A DNA stretch of 64,000 bases from Bacillota bacterium. GTDB lineage: Bacteria; Bacillota; Bacilli; Alicyclobacillales; SLC66. A model generated the notes under the pieces. The model searched no databases and was not told where the DNA came from. It saw nothing but the letters and a program-made list of their open reading frames with translations. Every line of letters starts with the position of its first letter. Position 1 is the stretch's first letter. Of the stretch, positions 10,299-19,275 are shown piece after piece. The stretch spans positions 36,156-100,155 of the forward strand of contig JAKACX010000003.1 in NCBI GenBank assembly GCA_021821055.1, read 5' to 3'. Both the position numbers and the translations under genes were made by a program.

Positions 10299-10312
10299 CG
10301 ACAGCCCTCCCG

Positions 10313-11194
10313 TCACGCCTGCGGCGGCGGACCGATGTACACCACTCCCGCGTGCCCCGCGCCCAGGTGCACGCCGAGCGTCGGCCCCATGTCCCGCACG
10401 TGCCACTCCACCCGCGGCGCGACGCGTGTCAGCAACTGCGCCAGAGTCGCCGCGTGCTCCGGCGCCGCCGTGTGCACGACCGCCACCTGCGGCGTGCCGG
10501 CCTCATCCAAGGCCGTAGCCTCGCGCCCCGCCCGCTGCGCGAGAACGTCCAGCGCCCGCTGAAACGTCCGCACCTTCTCCTCCACAGAAACCAGACCGTC
10601 TTTCACCGTCAGAATCGGCTTGATCTGCAAGAGCGACCCCAGCAACGCCGCGGCGCCGCCGATCCTGCCGCCGCGGCGCAGACTGTCCAGCGAGTCCACG
10701 GCAATGTAGGCGTGCGACCTCGCCATGAGACGCCGCAAGGTCTCCACAACCTCCGCCTGCCCCCCGCCGCGCGACGCCACGCGCGCCGCGGCGGCCACCA
10801 CCTGGCCCAGCGCGTACGACGTCGTCCCGGAGTCAATCAACTCGATCGCTCCGTCCATAGCCGCCCCGGAATCCATCACCATCTTGCGCGCCGTTTCCGC
10901 CGCCGCGACCGTTCCGCTCAGCTTGCGGCTGATGAACGCACCCACAATCGCGTCGTGGCTCGTCAGAAGATCGCTGAACACGTCCGCGAACGCCGTCGGC
11001 GACGGCTGCGATGTCGTCGGCAACACGCCTCCCCCGGCCAGGCGGCGGTAGAACTCCGCCGGCGTGAGTTCCGCCCGGTCGAGCAGCGTCTCATCCCCGA
11101 ACCCGATCTGCAGCGGCACCATCGCGACGCCAAGACGCCTGGCTTCTTCGATTGTCAGATCCGCCGTGCTGTCTGTGACCAACGCCACCCGCAT
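10313..11194 (-). CDS. DegV family fatty-acid-binding protein
   Basis: MRVALVTDSTADLTIEEARRLGVAMVPLQI; GGxLPTTSQPSP DegV motif. Confidence 0.93.
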   Translation of the reverse strand: MRVALVTDSTADLTIEEARRLGVAMVPLQIGFGDETLLDRAELTPAEFYRRLAGGGVLPTTSQPSPTAFADVFSDLLTSHDAIVGAFISRKLSGTVAAAETARKMVMDSGAAMDGAIELIDSGTTSYALGQVVAAAARVASRGGGQAEVVETLRRLMARSHAYIAVDSLDSLRRGGRIGGAAALLGSLLQIKPILTVKDGLVSVEEKVRTFQRALDVLAQRAGREATALDEAGTPQVAVVHTAAPEHAATLAQLLTRVAPRVEWHVRDMGPTLGVHLGAGHAGVVYIGPPPQA

Positions 11195-11311
11195 ACGCGT
11201 CCGTCCCTCCGTCGTCCGGCTTCCTGTACATATTATGATAGCACAGGCGCCTCAGGAACCGGCAGCATTCAGGACATGCAGTTTTGCATACAGCGTCCCG
11301 TACGAGTGCGC

Positions 11312-11389
11312 CTCAGACCTCTTCGCCAGACCTCGCCCTCAGACCCCACCCTCAGACCCCACCCTCAGACCTCGCCCTCAGACCCCACC
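11312..11389. repeat. Six-unit ~13-bp tandem repeat (consensus CTCAGACCCCACC)
   Basis: Units read at 11312, 11325, 11338, 11351, 11364 and 11377; overlaps the phoR 3' end and intergenic space before degV. Confidence 0.85.
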
Positions 11390-12703
11390 CCCGGACTGTC
11401 CCCGGTAAGCCGGAATGTCGAAAAAGAACTGGCTGCCCTTGCCCACTTCGGACTGCACCCCGACGTGCCCGCCGTGCACCTCCACGATGTGCTTCACGAT
11501 CGCCAGGCCCAGCCCCGTTCCGCCCGACTGGCGGCTGCGCGCCTTGTCGACGCGGTAGAACCGTTCGAACACGCGCCCGATGTCGGACGGCGGAATGCCC
11601 ACGCCGGTGTCCTCCACCGTGACAACCACCCTGTCCGCCTGCACCTTCGCCCGCAACCGGATCCATCCTCCAGACGGCGTGAACTGCAGCGCATTGCTCG
11701 CCAGGTTGATCAGCACCTGCTTGAGCCGGTCCTTGTCCGCGTACGCCATGATCCCGTCCGTCTCCTCGGACACCTCCAGCCCCACGCCGGCTTCCGCCGC
11801 CCGTCCCGAGAGCGCCCCGGCCACCTGCTCAAACAGGCGCAGCACCGGCACCGGCTGCAGGTCCAGCCGCGTCTGCTTCGCTTCAATGCGCGACAGATCG
11901 AGCAGGTCCTCCACCAGCCGGCCCAGCCGATCCGCCTCTTCCTTCATGATTTGCACAAATTCCCGCGCCGTGGGCGGATCCGCCAACGCCCCATCCAGAA
12001 GAGTCTCCGCAAAACCCTTGAGACCCGTGATGGGTGTGCGCAACTCATGCGACACATTGGCGACAAAGTCACTCCGCATCCGCTCCAGACGCCGCCATTC
12101 GCTGACGTCGTGCAGGAGCACCACCGCGCCGGAAATCGTGCCGCTCGACTGCAGGATGGGCGTCACGTTCGCTTCGAGCGTCAACTCCTGCGGCTTGTGG
12201 AACTGAACCTCGCGCTTTTGCACCGAGCCGAGCGCGATCGTCTCATCGACAATCGACGCCAGACCGTAGTGGTGCCCGAGCTCCCAGTGCCACCTGCCGA
12301 TCATCTCCACTTCCGTCAGTCCGAACAGGCGCTCCGCCGCCTCATTGGCCAGCACCACCCGCCCCGCCCGGTCAATCACGATCACCCCGCTCAGGATGTG
12401 GCTGAGCACGCCGGCCATCTTGCTGCGCTCCTGAAGCGTCTCCTCGCGTTCCTCGCCAATCGCCGACGTCAGCGCGTGGATCCGCTCCGCCAAGTGGTCG
12501 AGGTCGTCGCGCCAGTTTGCGTCCGCGTGTCCCGCATCCGGCCCGTCGAGCGCGCGCCCCTCGTCGAGCGCCGCATTGATGGCGACCATCAGTTCACGGT
12601 GCGTCCGCTTGACGCCGACCAATTTTGCCGACAGCCACACCGTCGCTCCGGCGAACAGCGTTGCCAGCACCGTCATGCTGTCAGACACGACCTGCCCCGG
12701 CAC
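11378..12703 (-). CDS. phoR: PAS-containing sensor histidine kinase, PhoR-like, with a single N-terminal TM segment
   Basis: FVANVSHELRTPITGLKGFAETLLDG H-box; NALQFTPSGG N-box; GTGLGLAIVKHIVEVHGG; adjacent to phoP/phoU. Confidence 0.88.
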   Translation of the reverse strand: MPGQVVSDSMTVLATLFAGATVWLSAKLVGVKRTHRELMVAINAALDEGRALDGPDAGHADANWRDDLDHLAERIHALTSAIGEEREETLQERSKMAGVLSHILSGVIVIDRAGRVVLANEAAERLFGLTEVEMIGRWHWELGHHYGLASIVDETIALGSVQKREVQFHKPQELTLEANVTPILQSSGTISGAVVLLHDVSEWRRLERMRSDFVANVSHELRTPITGLKGFAETLLDGALADPPTAREFVQIMKEEADRLGRLVEDLLDLSRIEAKQTRLDLQPVPVLRLFEQVAGALSGRAAEAGVGLEVSEETDGIMAYADKDRLKQVLINLASNALQFTPSGGWIRLRAKVQADRVVVTVEDTGVGIPPSDIGRVFERFYRVDKARSRQSGGTGLGLAIVKHIVEVHGGHVGVQSEVGKGSQFFFDIPAYRGQSGGGV

Positions 12704-12705
12704 GG

Positions 12706-13401
12706 TTACGCATCTCCCCTGACAAACTTGTACCCGACGCCGCGCACCGTCTTGATGTGTTGCGGCGACTTTGGATCCTGTTCAATCTTGTCCCGCAGGT
12801 GGCTGATATGCACGTCCACCAGCCGCGTGTCGCCCGCGTACTCGTAGCCCCACACCCGGTCCAGCAACTGGTCGCGGCTGACCACGCGGTCCGCGTGCTT
12901 GAGCAGATAGTGCAGCAGTTCAAATTCCCGCGGCGTCAATTCCACAGGCTGTCCGCGCATCGTCACCTCGTATTTCTCCAGATCCAGCCGCAGCGGCCCG
13001 GCGTCGATCGTCGCGCCCGGGTTTGCCGGTTCCTCCGGGTTGCGCCGCAGCACCGCCCTGGCGCGCGCCACCAGTTCCCGCGGGCTGAACGGCTTAGTCA
13101 CGTAATCGTCGGCGCCCATCTCCAAACCGAGCACCCTGTCGATCTCTTCGCCGCGCGCGGTCAGCATGATGATAGGAATCTTCGCCTGCTCCTGGCGCAG
13201 CCGCTTGCAGAGTTCCATTCCGCCGATGCCGGGGAGCATCAGGTCCAAAATCAACAGGTCGTAGCGCTGCTGGTGCACCATCTCCAGCGCCACTGAACCG
13301 TTTTCCGCAACCGTGACGTCATACCCCGCCTGAGCCAGATTGTATTCGACCAACTTGCGGATCGGCTCTTCGTCATCCACCACAAGTACTCTGTCCGCCA
13401 C
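12706..13401 (-). CDS. phoP: OmpR-family response regulator, PhoP-like
   Basis: MADRVLVVDDEEPIRKLVEYNLAQAGYDV...LLILDLMLPGIGGMELCKRLR; winged-helix C-terminus; GTG start at 13401 with SD. Confidence 0.92.
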   Translation of the reverse strand: MADRVLVVDDEEPIRKLVEYNLAQAGYDVTVAENGSVALEMVHQQRYDLLILDLMLPGIGGMELCKRLRQEQAKIPIIMLTARGEEIDRVLGLEMGADDYVTKPFSPRELVARARAVLRRNPEEPANPGATIDAGPLRLDLEKYEVTMRGQPVELTPREFELLHYLLKHADRVVSRDQLLDRVWGYEYAGDTRLVDVHISHLRDKIEQDPKSPQHIKTVRGVGYKFVRGDA

Positions 13402-13415
13402 CTTGGCTCCACCTT

Positions 13416-15677
13416 TCACGTGCCTGGCTGTATGGCCCCTTTGGCACCGCGTTCCCGCTCCAGCCTCCACGGGAGGCGACTGTACCGCCGTGCGACATCC
13501 CCGCGCCGCACGGCCGACTGAAACGCGCCGCGCGACCCCACGATCACCAGCAGCAAACGCGCCCGCGTCATGGCCGTGTAGAGCAGTTGCCTGTTGAGCA
13601 GCACCGTGTGTTCGCGAACGACCGGCAGCACCACGCAGGGGAATTCGCCGCCCTGGCTCTTGTGCACTGAAACCGCGTACGCGTGTACCAGTTGACCGCA
13701 CACCGCCTTGTCAAAACGTACATCGCGCCCCTCCGGCCCCTCCCCGAAGCGGACGGTCACACCATCCTCGTCTAGACCGGCGACAAGCCCGATATCACCA
13801 TTATAGACGTCGCGTTCATAGTCGTTTTTCACATTCATCAATTTGTCCCGCAACCGGATGGTCCGCGCCCCGATCTTGACAGCCGGCGCGTCCGGCGCCG
13901 TCAGCCGGTCACTGAGCCGCGCATTCAGCGCATCCAGCCCGCAGACGCCCTTGCGCATGGGCGCGAGCACCTGCACGCCGGCCACCGCGTCGACCCCGAG
14001 ATACGTCGGCAAGCGCGCCGTCGCCAGTTCAACGACCGTGTCCGCGGCCCTTGCGGGATCGTCCTCTTCGATGAAGTAGTACTCCGAATCCGGCAACCGC
14101 GGCAGGTCCGGCGTCCGCCCCGCGCGCACGGCGTGCGCGGCGAGCACGATCTGACTGTGGCGCGACTGGCGAAAGACCAGTTCCAGTTCATACACCTGCG
14201 CCACGCCCGACGCGATGATGTCGCGCAGCACGCTGCCAGGGCCGACCGGGGGCAACTGCTCCGGGTCGCCGACCAGGAGCAGCCGCGCGTGATCCGGCAA
14301 CGCGTCGAGAAAGTGGGAGAACAGCGGAGCATCGACCATGGACGCTTCATCGACGATAAACAGGTCGCCCTCCAGACGGTGCGCCGGGCCCCGGCCAAAA
14401 CCGAACGACCCGCGCGCCTGCTGGCCGACTTCGAGCAGCCTGTGCATCGTGCGGGCGTCCTCTCCCGCTCCCTCAGCCAGGCGTCTGGCCGCGCGACCGG
14501 TGGGCGCGGACAGAACCACCCTCTCCCCGCGCGCCTGCGCGTCCTGCACGACGCGGCGCATCGTCGTCGTCTTGCCTGTTCCCGGGCCCCCCGTGAGTAC
14601 GACGAGGGAATGGCGCCGCACGGCGCGCGCCGCGGCTTCCTGTGCGGGCGACAATTCCACGCGCCCTTCCCCGGGCGCCGCCACCCCGACTGACGCCGTC
14701 GCCCCGCCGGTTTCCTCCCCCGACGCGTCAACCGCACAACCGCCGTCGGGCGCGTCCCGCCCCGCCGCAAGCTCGTCGCGCCGCGCCAACGCGCACAGTC
14801 GCACGGCGATATTGCGCTCGATCCGGTGCATCCGCGGCAGGTACACCGCCATCGCCCCCGCGTCGTCCGCCTCAAACAGCACGCCGCTCTTGTTGGCGAG
14901 GCCCCCGGCGACCTCGTCCACCAAAGCGACGGGAGCGCCAGTCAACTCCTGCGCCGCCGCCACCCACACCGCGTACGGCAGATAGAGGTGGCCGTCCTCC
15001 TCCGCTTGGTCCAGGGCGTGAAACAGCGCCGCCGTCAGCCTCTCCGGGGCGTGTTCAGGCAACCCCATGGCGCGCGCGATGGCATCCGCCGTACGAAAGC
15101 CGATGCCGCGCACGTCCTCGACGACCTGGTAGGGGTTTGCCCGCAACACCTCCAGCGCGGCCGCACCCCCGCCAAACGTCCGCGCCAGCTTCTCCGCGAG
15201 GTGCAACGGCAGGTCGTGCCCCCGCAAAAAAGTCGCCAACCGCGCCACGTCCCGGTGCTCCACGAAGGCGCGCGCGATCGCCGCCGCCTTCTTGCCCGTG
15301 ACGCCGGGCACCCGCGCAATCTCCTCCGGACGCTGTTGCAACACCTCCAGCGTCTCCAGACCGAACTGCTCCACGATCCGCTTGGCCGTCCGCGGCCCAA
15401 CGCCCTTGAAGCGTCCGCTGGCGAGGAACCGTTCGATGCCGACCAGGCTCGTCGCCGCCTGCTCCGTGCGGGCCAGCACGCGAAATTCCCTGCCGTAGGT
15501 CGCGTGTACATGGAACTCGCCGACGAAGTCGTACTCCATCCCGAGCTTCACGCCCGCCAGATCGCCGACCGCCCGGAGCGTGTCGCCGTCCGCCAGGCGC
15601 ACGCGCACCACGGCGTATCCGCGGTCGCTTTGCAGCAGGAACTTCTCCGCCGTTCCCCGCATCCGCTGCGTCGCCAT
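13416..15677 (-). CDS. recD2: RecD2 family helicase/exonuclease
   Basis: N-terminal helix-hairpin-helix repeats, Walker A LTGGPGTGKTTTMRRV, VDEASMVD, C-terminal VHKSQGGEFPCVVLPV; ATG 15677. Confidence 0.93.
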   Translation of the reverse strand: MATQRMRGTAEKFLLQSDRGYAVVRVRLADGDTLRAVGDLAGVKLGMEYDFVGEFHVHATYGREFRVLARTEQAATSLVGIERFLASGRFKGVGPRTAKRIVEQFGLETLEVLQQRPEEIARVPGVTGKKAAAIARAFVEHRDVARLATFLRGHDLPLHLAEKLARTFGGGAAALEVLRANPYQVVEDVRGIGFRTADAIARAMGLPEHAPERLTAALFHALDQAEEDGHLYLPYAVWVAAAQELTGAPVALVDEVAGGLANKSGVLFEADDAGAMAVYLPRMHRIERNIAVRLCALARRDELAAGRDAPDGGCAVDASGEETGGATASVGVAAPGEGRVELSPAQEAAARAVRRHSLVVLTGGPGTGKTTTMRRVVQDAQARGERVVLSAPTGRAARRLAEGAGEDARTMHRLLEVGQQARGSFGFGRGPAHRLEGDLFIVDEASMVDAPLFSHFLDALPDHARLLLVGDPEQLPPVGPGSVLRDIIASGVAQVYELELVFRQSRHSQIVLAAHAVRAGRTPDLPRLPDSEYYFIEEDDPARAADTVVELATARLPTYLGVDAVAGVQVLAPMRKGVCGLDALNARLSDRLTAPDAPAVKIGARTIRLRDKLMNVKNDYERDVYNGDIGLVAGLDEDGVTVRFGEGPEGRDVRFDKAVCGQLVHAYAVSVHKSQGGEFPCVVLPVVREHTVLLNRQLLYTAMTRARLLLVIVGSRGAFQSAVRRGDVARRYSRLPWRLERERGAKGAIQPGT

Positions 15678-15679
15678 GG

Positions 15680-16339
15680 CTATATGTTCAGGTCCCGCCG
15701 CACCCCTTGGACCATATAGATGACCCACTCGCCAATGTTTGTCGCGTGGTCGCCGATCCGCTCCAGGTGCTGCGAGACCATCATGAGTTGCGTCGCCTGC
15801 TCCACCGCGGCCGGCGAGGACAGCATCAGATCGAGCAACTCGCGGAAAATTTGCGCGTAGAGGCTGTCCACCTCATCGTCGCGTTGCGCCAGACTCTCTG
15901 CAAGAACGGTATCGCGCCGGATGTAGGCCGTCAAGCCGTCGCGCACCATACCTTCCACAACATTCGCCATCCGCGGGATGTCAATCAGCGGCTTGAGCCA
16001 AGGCTGCCTGTTCATGCGCAGGACCACCTTGGCAATATCCACCGAATGGTCCGCGATCCGCTCCAGGTCCGTGACCGCCTTGAGCGCGGTCCCAAGGATC
16101 CGCAGGTCGCCCGCCATCGGCTGCTGCAGCGCAATCAGGCCGAGCGACCTGGTCTCAATGTCGATCTCCATGTCGTCGATCTGGTCGTCCCCGGCGAGGA
16201 TCTCCTGCGCCAGGTCCGGATTCTGATCCGTCAACGCGCGCACGGCCTTGAAAATGGACTCCTCCACCAGAGCACCCATGCGCAGCAAATCCTGCTGCAG
16301 AACCTCCAAGTCGACGTGAAACTGTCTCCTGGCGTCCAA
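15680..16339 (-). CDS. phoU: Phosphate signalling protein PhoU
   Basis: Two repeats typical of PhoU (LERIADHSVDIAK / LERIGDHATNIGEWVIYMV); TTG start 16339 with GGAGG SD. Confidence 0.93.
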   Translation of the reverse strand: MDARRQFHVDLEVLQQDLLRMGALVEESIFKAVRALTDQNPDLAQEILAGDDQIDDMEIDIETRSLGLIALQQPMAGDLRILGTALKAVTDLERIADHSVDIAKVVLRMNRQPWLKPLIDIPRMANVVEGMVRDGLTAYIRRDTVLAESLAQRDDEVDSLYAQIFRELLDLMLSSPAAVEQATQLMMVSQHLERIGDHATNIGEWVIYMVQGVRRDLNI

Positions 16340-16374
16340 TGAAAAACCTCCTTGACACACGCCGGGCATGGCTG

Positions 16375-16417
16375 ATTGTATCATGTTTATATTAAGGCTT
16401 TGTCAACGACATGTTAA
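16375..16417 (-). promoter_or_regulatory. Candidate PhoP box and promoter upstream of phoU
   Basis: Minus strand TTAACA-N5-TTGACA-N5-TTAATA, 11-bp periodicity (16412-16417, 16401-16406, 16390-16395), with TACAAT -10-like at 16375-16380. Confidence 0.6.
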
Positions 16418-16600
16418 GAGCTTGTCTAAGGAGCCGCCCCGGGATCGAAGAAACAGTCCGGCCGCCCGAGCCATGATCAGCATGAAAATGATAGATATGA
16501 ACCCCGCGGGAGAATTCTTTCAGAAACAGTTGCGCATTGTGTTCATTTGACGTATGATCTGTTCAGGTCAATAATAATTAAGAACACGAGGGACATTCCG

Positions 16601-17800
16601 ATGGCTTCCTTAATAGGACAACGCATTCGCGAACTGCGCACAAATGCCGGTCTCACGCAGACAGACCTGGCCAGGGACATCGTCACTCCGAGCATGATCA
16701 GCCAGATTGAGGCTGGCAAGGCGCAGCCCTCGACGTCGCTGCTGAGAAAACTCGCCGCCCGCCTGAACGTCACGGAGGCGGAACTGTTCGTCGAAAAGTC
16801 GCTCGACGTTTCCATCCGCGCGAGACTGCGCGTACTGCGCGTCTGCTCCGAGCAGGGACTGCACGAAGAGGCGCTGAGTCTCGCCCGCGATGTGGAGGCC
16901 GAGTCCGCCGGGCACTGGCAGATCCCCTACGCCCGGGCCATGGCGGCCCTGCACGGTCAGGAGTGGGTGGAGGCCGCGAAGCACACGCGGCAGGCACAGC
17001 GCTCCGCCGCCGGGCAGCAACAGACGGATGTACTCCCCGACCTGTACTCCATGGAAGGAGACATCTACCTCGCCTCCGGGGATCCGGCGCTGGCGCTCCA
17101 CGCCTACCGTCAGGCGCGCATCGCGTTGCGCGCCCAGCAGGCGCCTGGCGTGGTGGCGGACGTCGCACTGACGTTGCGTTTTGTGCAGGCATTCTCCGCA
17201 CAGAACGACGCGGTCGCCGCGGCGCGCCACGTCGACGAAGCCGCCAGGCAGATGGCGCCAAAAGAGAACTCGCGCGGCGCGGCGCGCAGTGAGGCGCTCT
17301 TCGCCTTTCGCGCCCTGTCCACATCGGATGAGGATCATGCGACGCGCGCGGCTGGCCAGGTGGCTGCGCTGCAGGAGATCGCCCAGTGGGTCGACGCCTC
17401 CGCCGCAACCTGCATCGCGCTCGCGGACCGCTTCATGCGGGCGGGAGACCTGTCACGGGCGACAGAACAGCTCGAAAAGTGCCGGGGCCTGCGGGAGAGC
17501 GACTGGAGCGTCGGCGTACGCTCGCACGCGCTGTTCGTTGAAGCGGCCATCAGACTGCAGGAGAAACGAACGGATGACTGGACCGCTCTGATCGGGATCG
17601 CACTGGCGCTGACCCCGGAAGTCCCGTGCCTCGTCCGGGCGACTGACCTGCTCCAGGCGGCTGACGCGGCCATACAAATCGGTCAGTCCGCCTTCGCCTG
17701 CCGCATCGCTAAAGCGGCGCTCGACGCGGCCAAACCGTTGCAACGTCCGGACATTGAAGCACGCGCCGTCATACTGTGCAGGCGTTTGGGCGAGCAGTGA
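16601..17800 (+). CDS. XRE-type HTH regulator with TPR-like C-terminal region
   Basis: IGQRIRELRTNAGLTQTDLARDIVTPSMISQIEAGKAQPSTSLLRKLAARL HTH_3; helical C-terminus. Confidence 0.85.
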   Translation: MASLIGQRIRELRTNAGLTQTDLARDIVTPSMISQIEAGKAQPSTSLLRKLAARLNVTEAELFVEKSLDVSIRARLRVLRVCSEQGLHEEALSLARDVEAESAGHWQIPYARAMAALHGQEWVEAAKHTRQAQRSAAGQQQTDVLPDLYSMEGDIYLASGDPALALHAYRQARIALRAQQAPGVVADVALTLRFVQAFSAQNDAVAAARHVDEAARQMAPKENSRGAARSEALFAFRALSTSDEDHATRAAGQVAALQEIAQWVDASAATCIALADRFMRAGDLSRATEQLEKCRGLRESDWSVGVRSHALFVEAAIRLQEKRTDDWTALIGIALALTPEVPCLVRATDLLQAADAAIQIGQSAFACRIAKAALDAAKPLQRPDIEARAVILCRRLGEQ

Positions 17801-19271
17801 CCAGCGGGACCACCTCCGCCATGTCGCGCGTATCGATCCCGTAGTACCGGAGCGCGTCGGCGACGAGCGACTGCGTACCCACGATGGCGATCAGCCCGCC
17901 TGCGGATCCGAGGCGGCGTTTCGCCACGCCCACGGCCTCCGCGAGGTCTGCCGCGGCCTCGCTCGGCAGCATCCTTTCGGCAACCTCCAGGGCGTTCGCG
18001 GGAAACTCAAGGTGCGGGTTTGACGCGCAGGTCACGATGATCCGCTCCGAGACGCCGGCCATCACCTCGAGCACGCCGACGTAGTCCTTGTCGGCCGGCA
18101 CCGCGATCACCGAGATGACCGACTGCGCCTCAAGCGTTCCGATGAACTCGCTGACGTAGTGGGCGCTCTCGCGATTGATTGCCCCGTCGATCAGCACCGT
18201 CGGATTGCCTGGAATCACCTGGCATCGACCCGGAAACGCGAGCCGCCCCAGATGGCGGCGCACCGCCTCCGGATCAAGCGGCGCGCCGTGGAACGCCTCC
18301 GCCGCAGCCACCGCCACCGCCGCGTTGTCCGCCTGGTGCCTGCCCCGCAGCGAGAGGTGCTGCGCGCCGTACACCTGTTGCCCCGTCCAGAGCGAGAAGC
18401 GCACCCCATCCGCGGCGGCCGTGACGCCCTCGACGCCAAACTGCCCGTCCAGGCGCCCCGCAAGCTGCCTGGCGCACTGCCCGTCCACCCCCATTGCCCG
18501 CTCCGCGGACTCGCCGCCCAAGCGCAGGACCGGAAGCGCCAGGCGCCCGGCCTCCCGCAGCAGCTGCGCCACGGCCTCCGGCGACTGGCGCCCGAGGATG
18601 ACGCCATGCATGCCGGCGTCCATCACGCCTGCCTTATTGTCAATGATCGAGCGCAGGTCGGGCCCGAGTTGTTCCGCGTGCTCCCGCAGGACAGGGGTCA
18701 GCACCGCCCACTCGCCCGCCAGCTGGTTCACATCGTCATAGCGGGCGCCGCGCCCCAGTTCCACCACATTGACGTCGGTCGCGCGGCGCGCAAAGTAGAT
18801 GCAGGCCACGACGGCCACGAGCCCGACCGGTCCGAAGTACCCGTGCGGCGCAAAATTCGCGGCGATCCGGTCCGCCAGCGGCCGGATGTCCGCGAGAATC
18901 TCCATGAACTCCGATTCACCGATGGCCCTGCCGTCCACGCGGATCCGTTCCGTAAAATCGACAAGGTGCGGGCTGGAGAAGAATCCCACGCGGTAACCGT
19001 GCATCTGCAGGAGACCCGCGATGATGCGTGCGGTGGACCCCTTTCCCTTGCTCCCCGTCACCTTGATCGTCCGCGCGAGACGGTCGGGCGCGCCGAGGCT
19101 GTCCAGCAGCTGCCGCGTGTGCCAAGGCTGGCGCACATCCCTGTCGAGCCCCGGGGGACGGTGCGGCGCCGATTTGACATAGGTGGAAAAGATGTAACGC
19201 ACAGCCTCGTAGAAGCTGTCGAACGCAGATGGACTCCCTTCCACAACCATCCTCCTGAACCGTTCATTCAC
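17769..19271 (-). CDS. Mur ligase family protein, FolC/folylpolyglutamate synthase-like
   Basis: IKVTGSKGKGSTARIIAGLLQMHGYRVGFFSSPHLVDFTERIRVDG; FPGRCQVI. Confidence 0.82.
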   Translation of the reverse strand: MNERFRRMVVEGSPSAFDSFYEAVRYIFSTYVKSAPHRPPGLDRDVRQPWHTRQLLDSLGAPDRLARTIKVTGSKGKGSTARIIAGLLQMHGYRVGFFSSPHLVDFTERIRVDGRAIGESEFMEILADIRPLADRIAANFAPHGYFGPVGLVAVVACIYFARRATDVNVVELGRGARYDDVNQLAGEWAVLTPVLREHAEQLGPDLRSIIDNKAGVMDAGMHGVILGRQSPEAVAQLLREAGRLALPVLRLGGESAERAMGVDGQCARQLAGRLDGQFGVEGVTAAADGVRFSLWTGQQVYGAQHLSLRGRHQADNAAVAVAAAEAFHGAPLDPEAVRRHLGRLAFPGRCQVIPGNPTVLIDGAINRESAHYVSEFIGTLEAQSVISVIAVPADKDYVGVLEVMAGVSERIIVTCASNPHLEFPANALEVAERMLPSEAAADLAEAVGVAKRRLGSAGGLIAIVGTQSLVADALRYYGIDTRDMAEVVPLVTARPNACTV

Positions 19272-19275
19272 CCGT

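Noticed and set aside
11312-11389. Possible CRISPR array
   Set aside because: 13-bp units are directly adjacent with no spacers; a plain tandem repeat
10352-12847. 831-aa plus-strand ORF
   Set aside because: Antisense to degV and phoR; Arg/Pro/His-rich composition typical of spurious frames in GC-rich DNA
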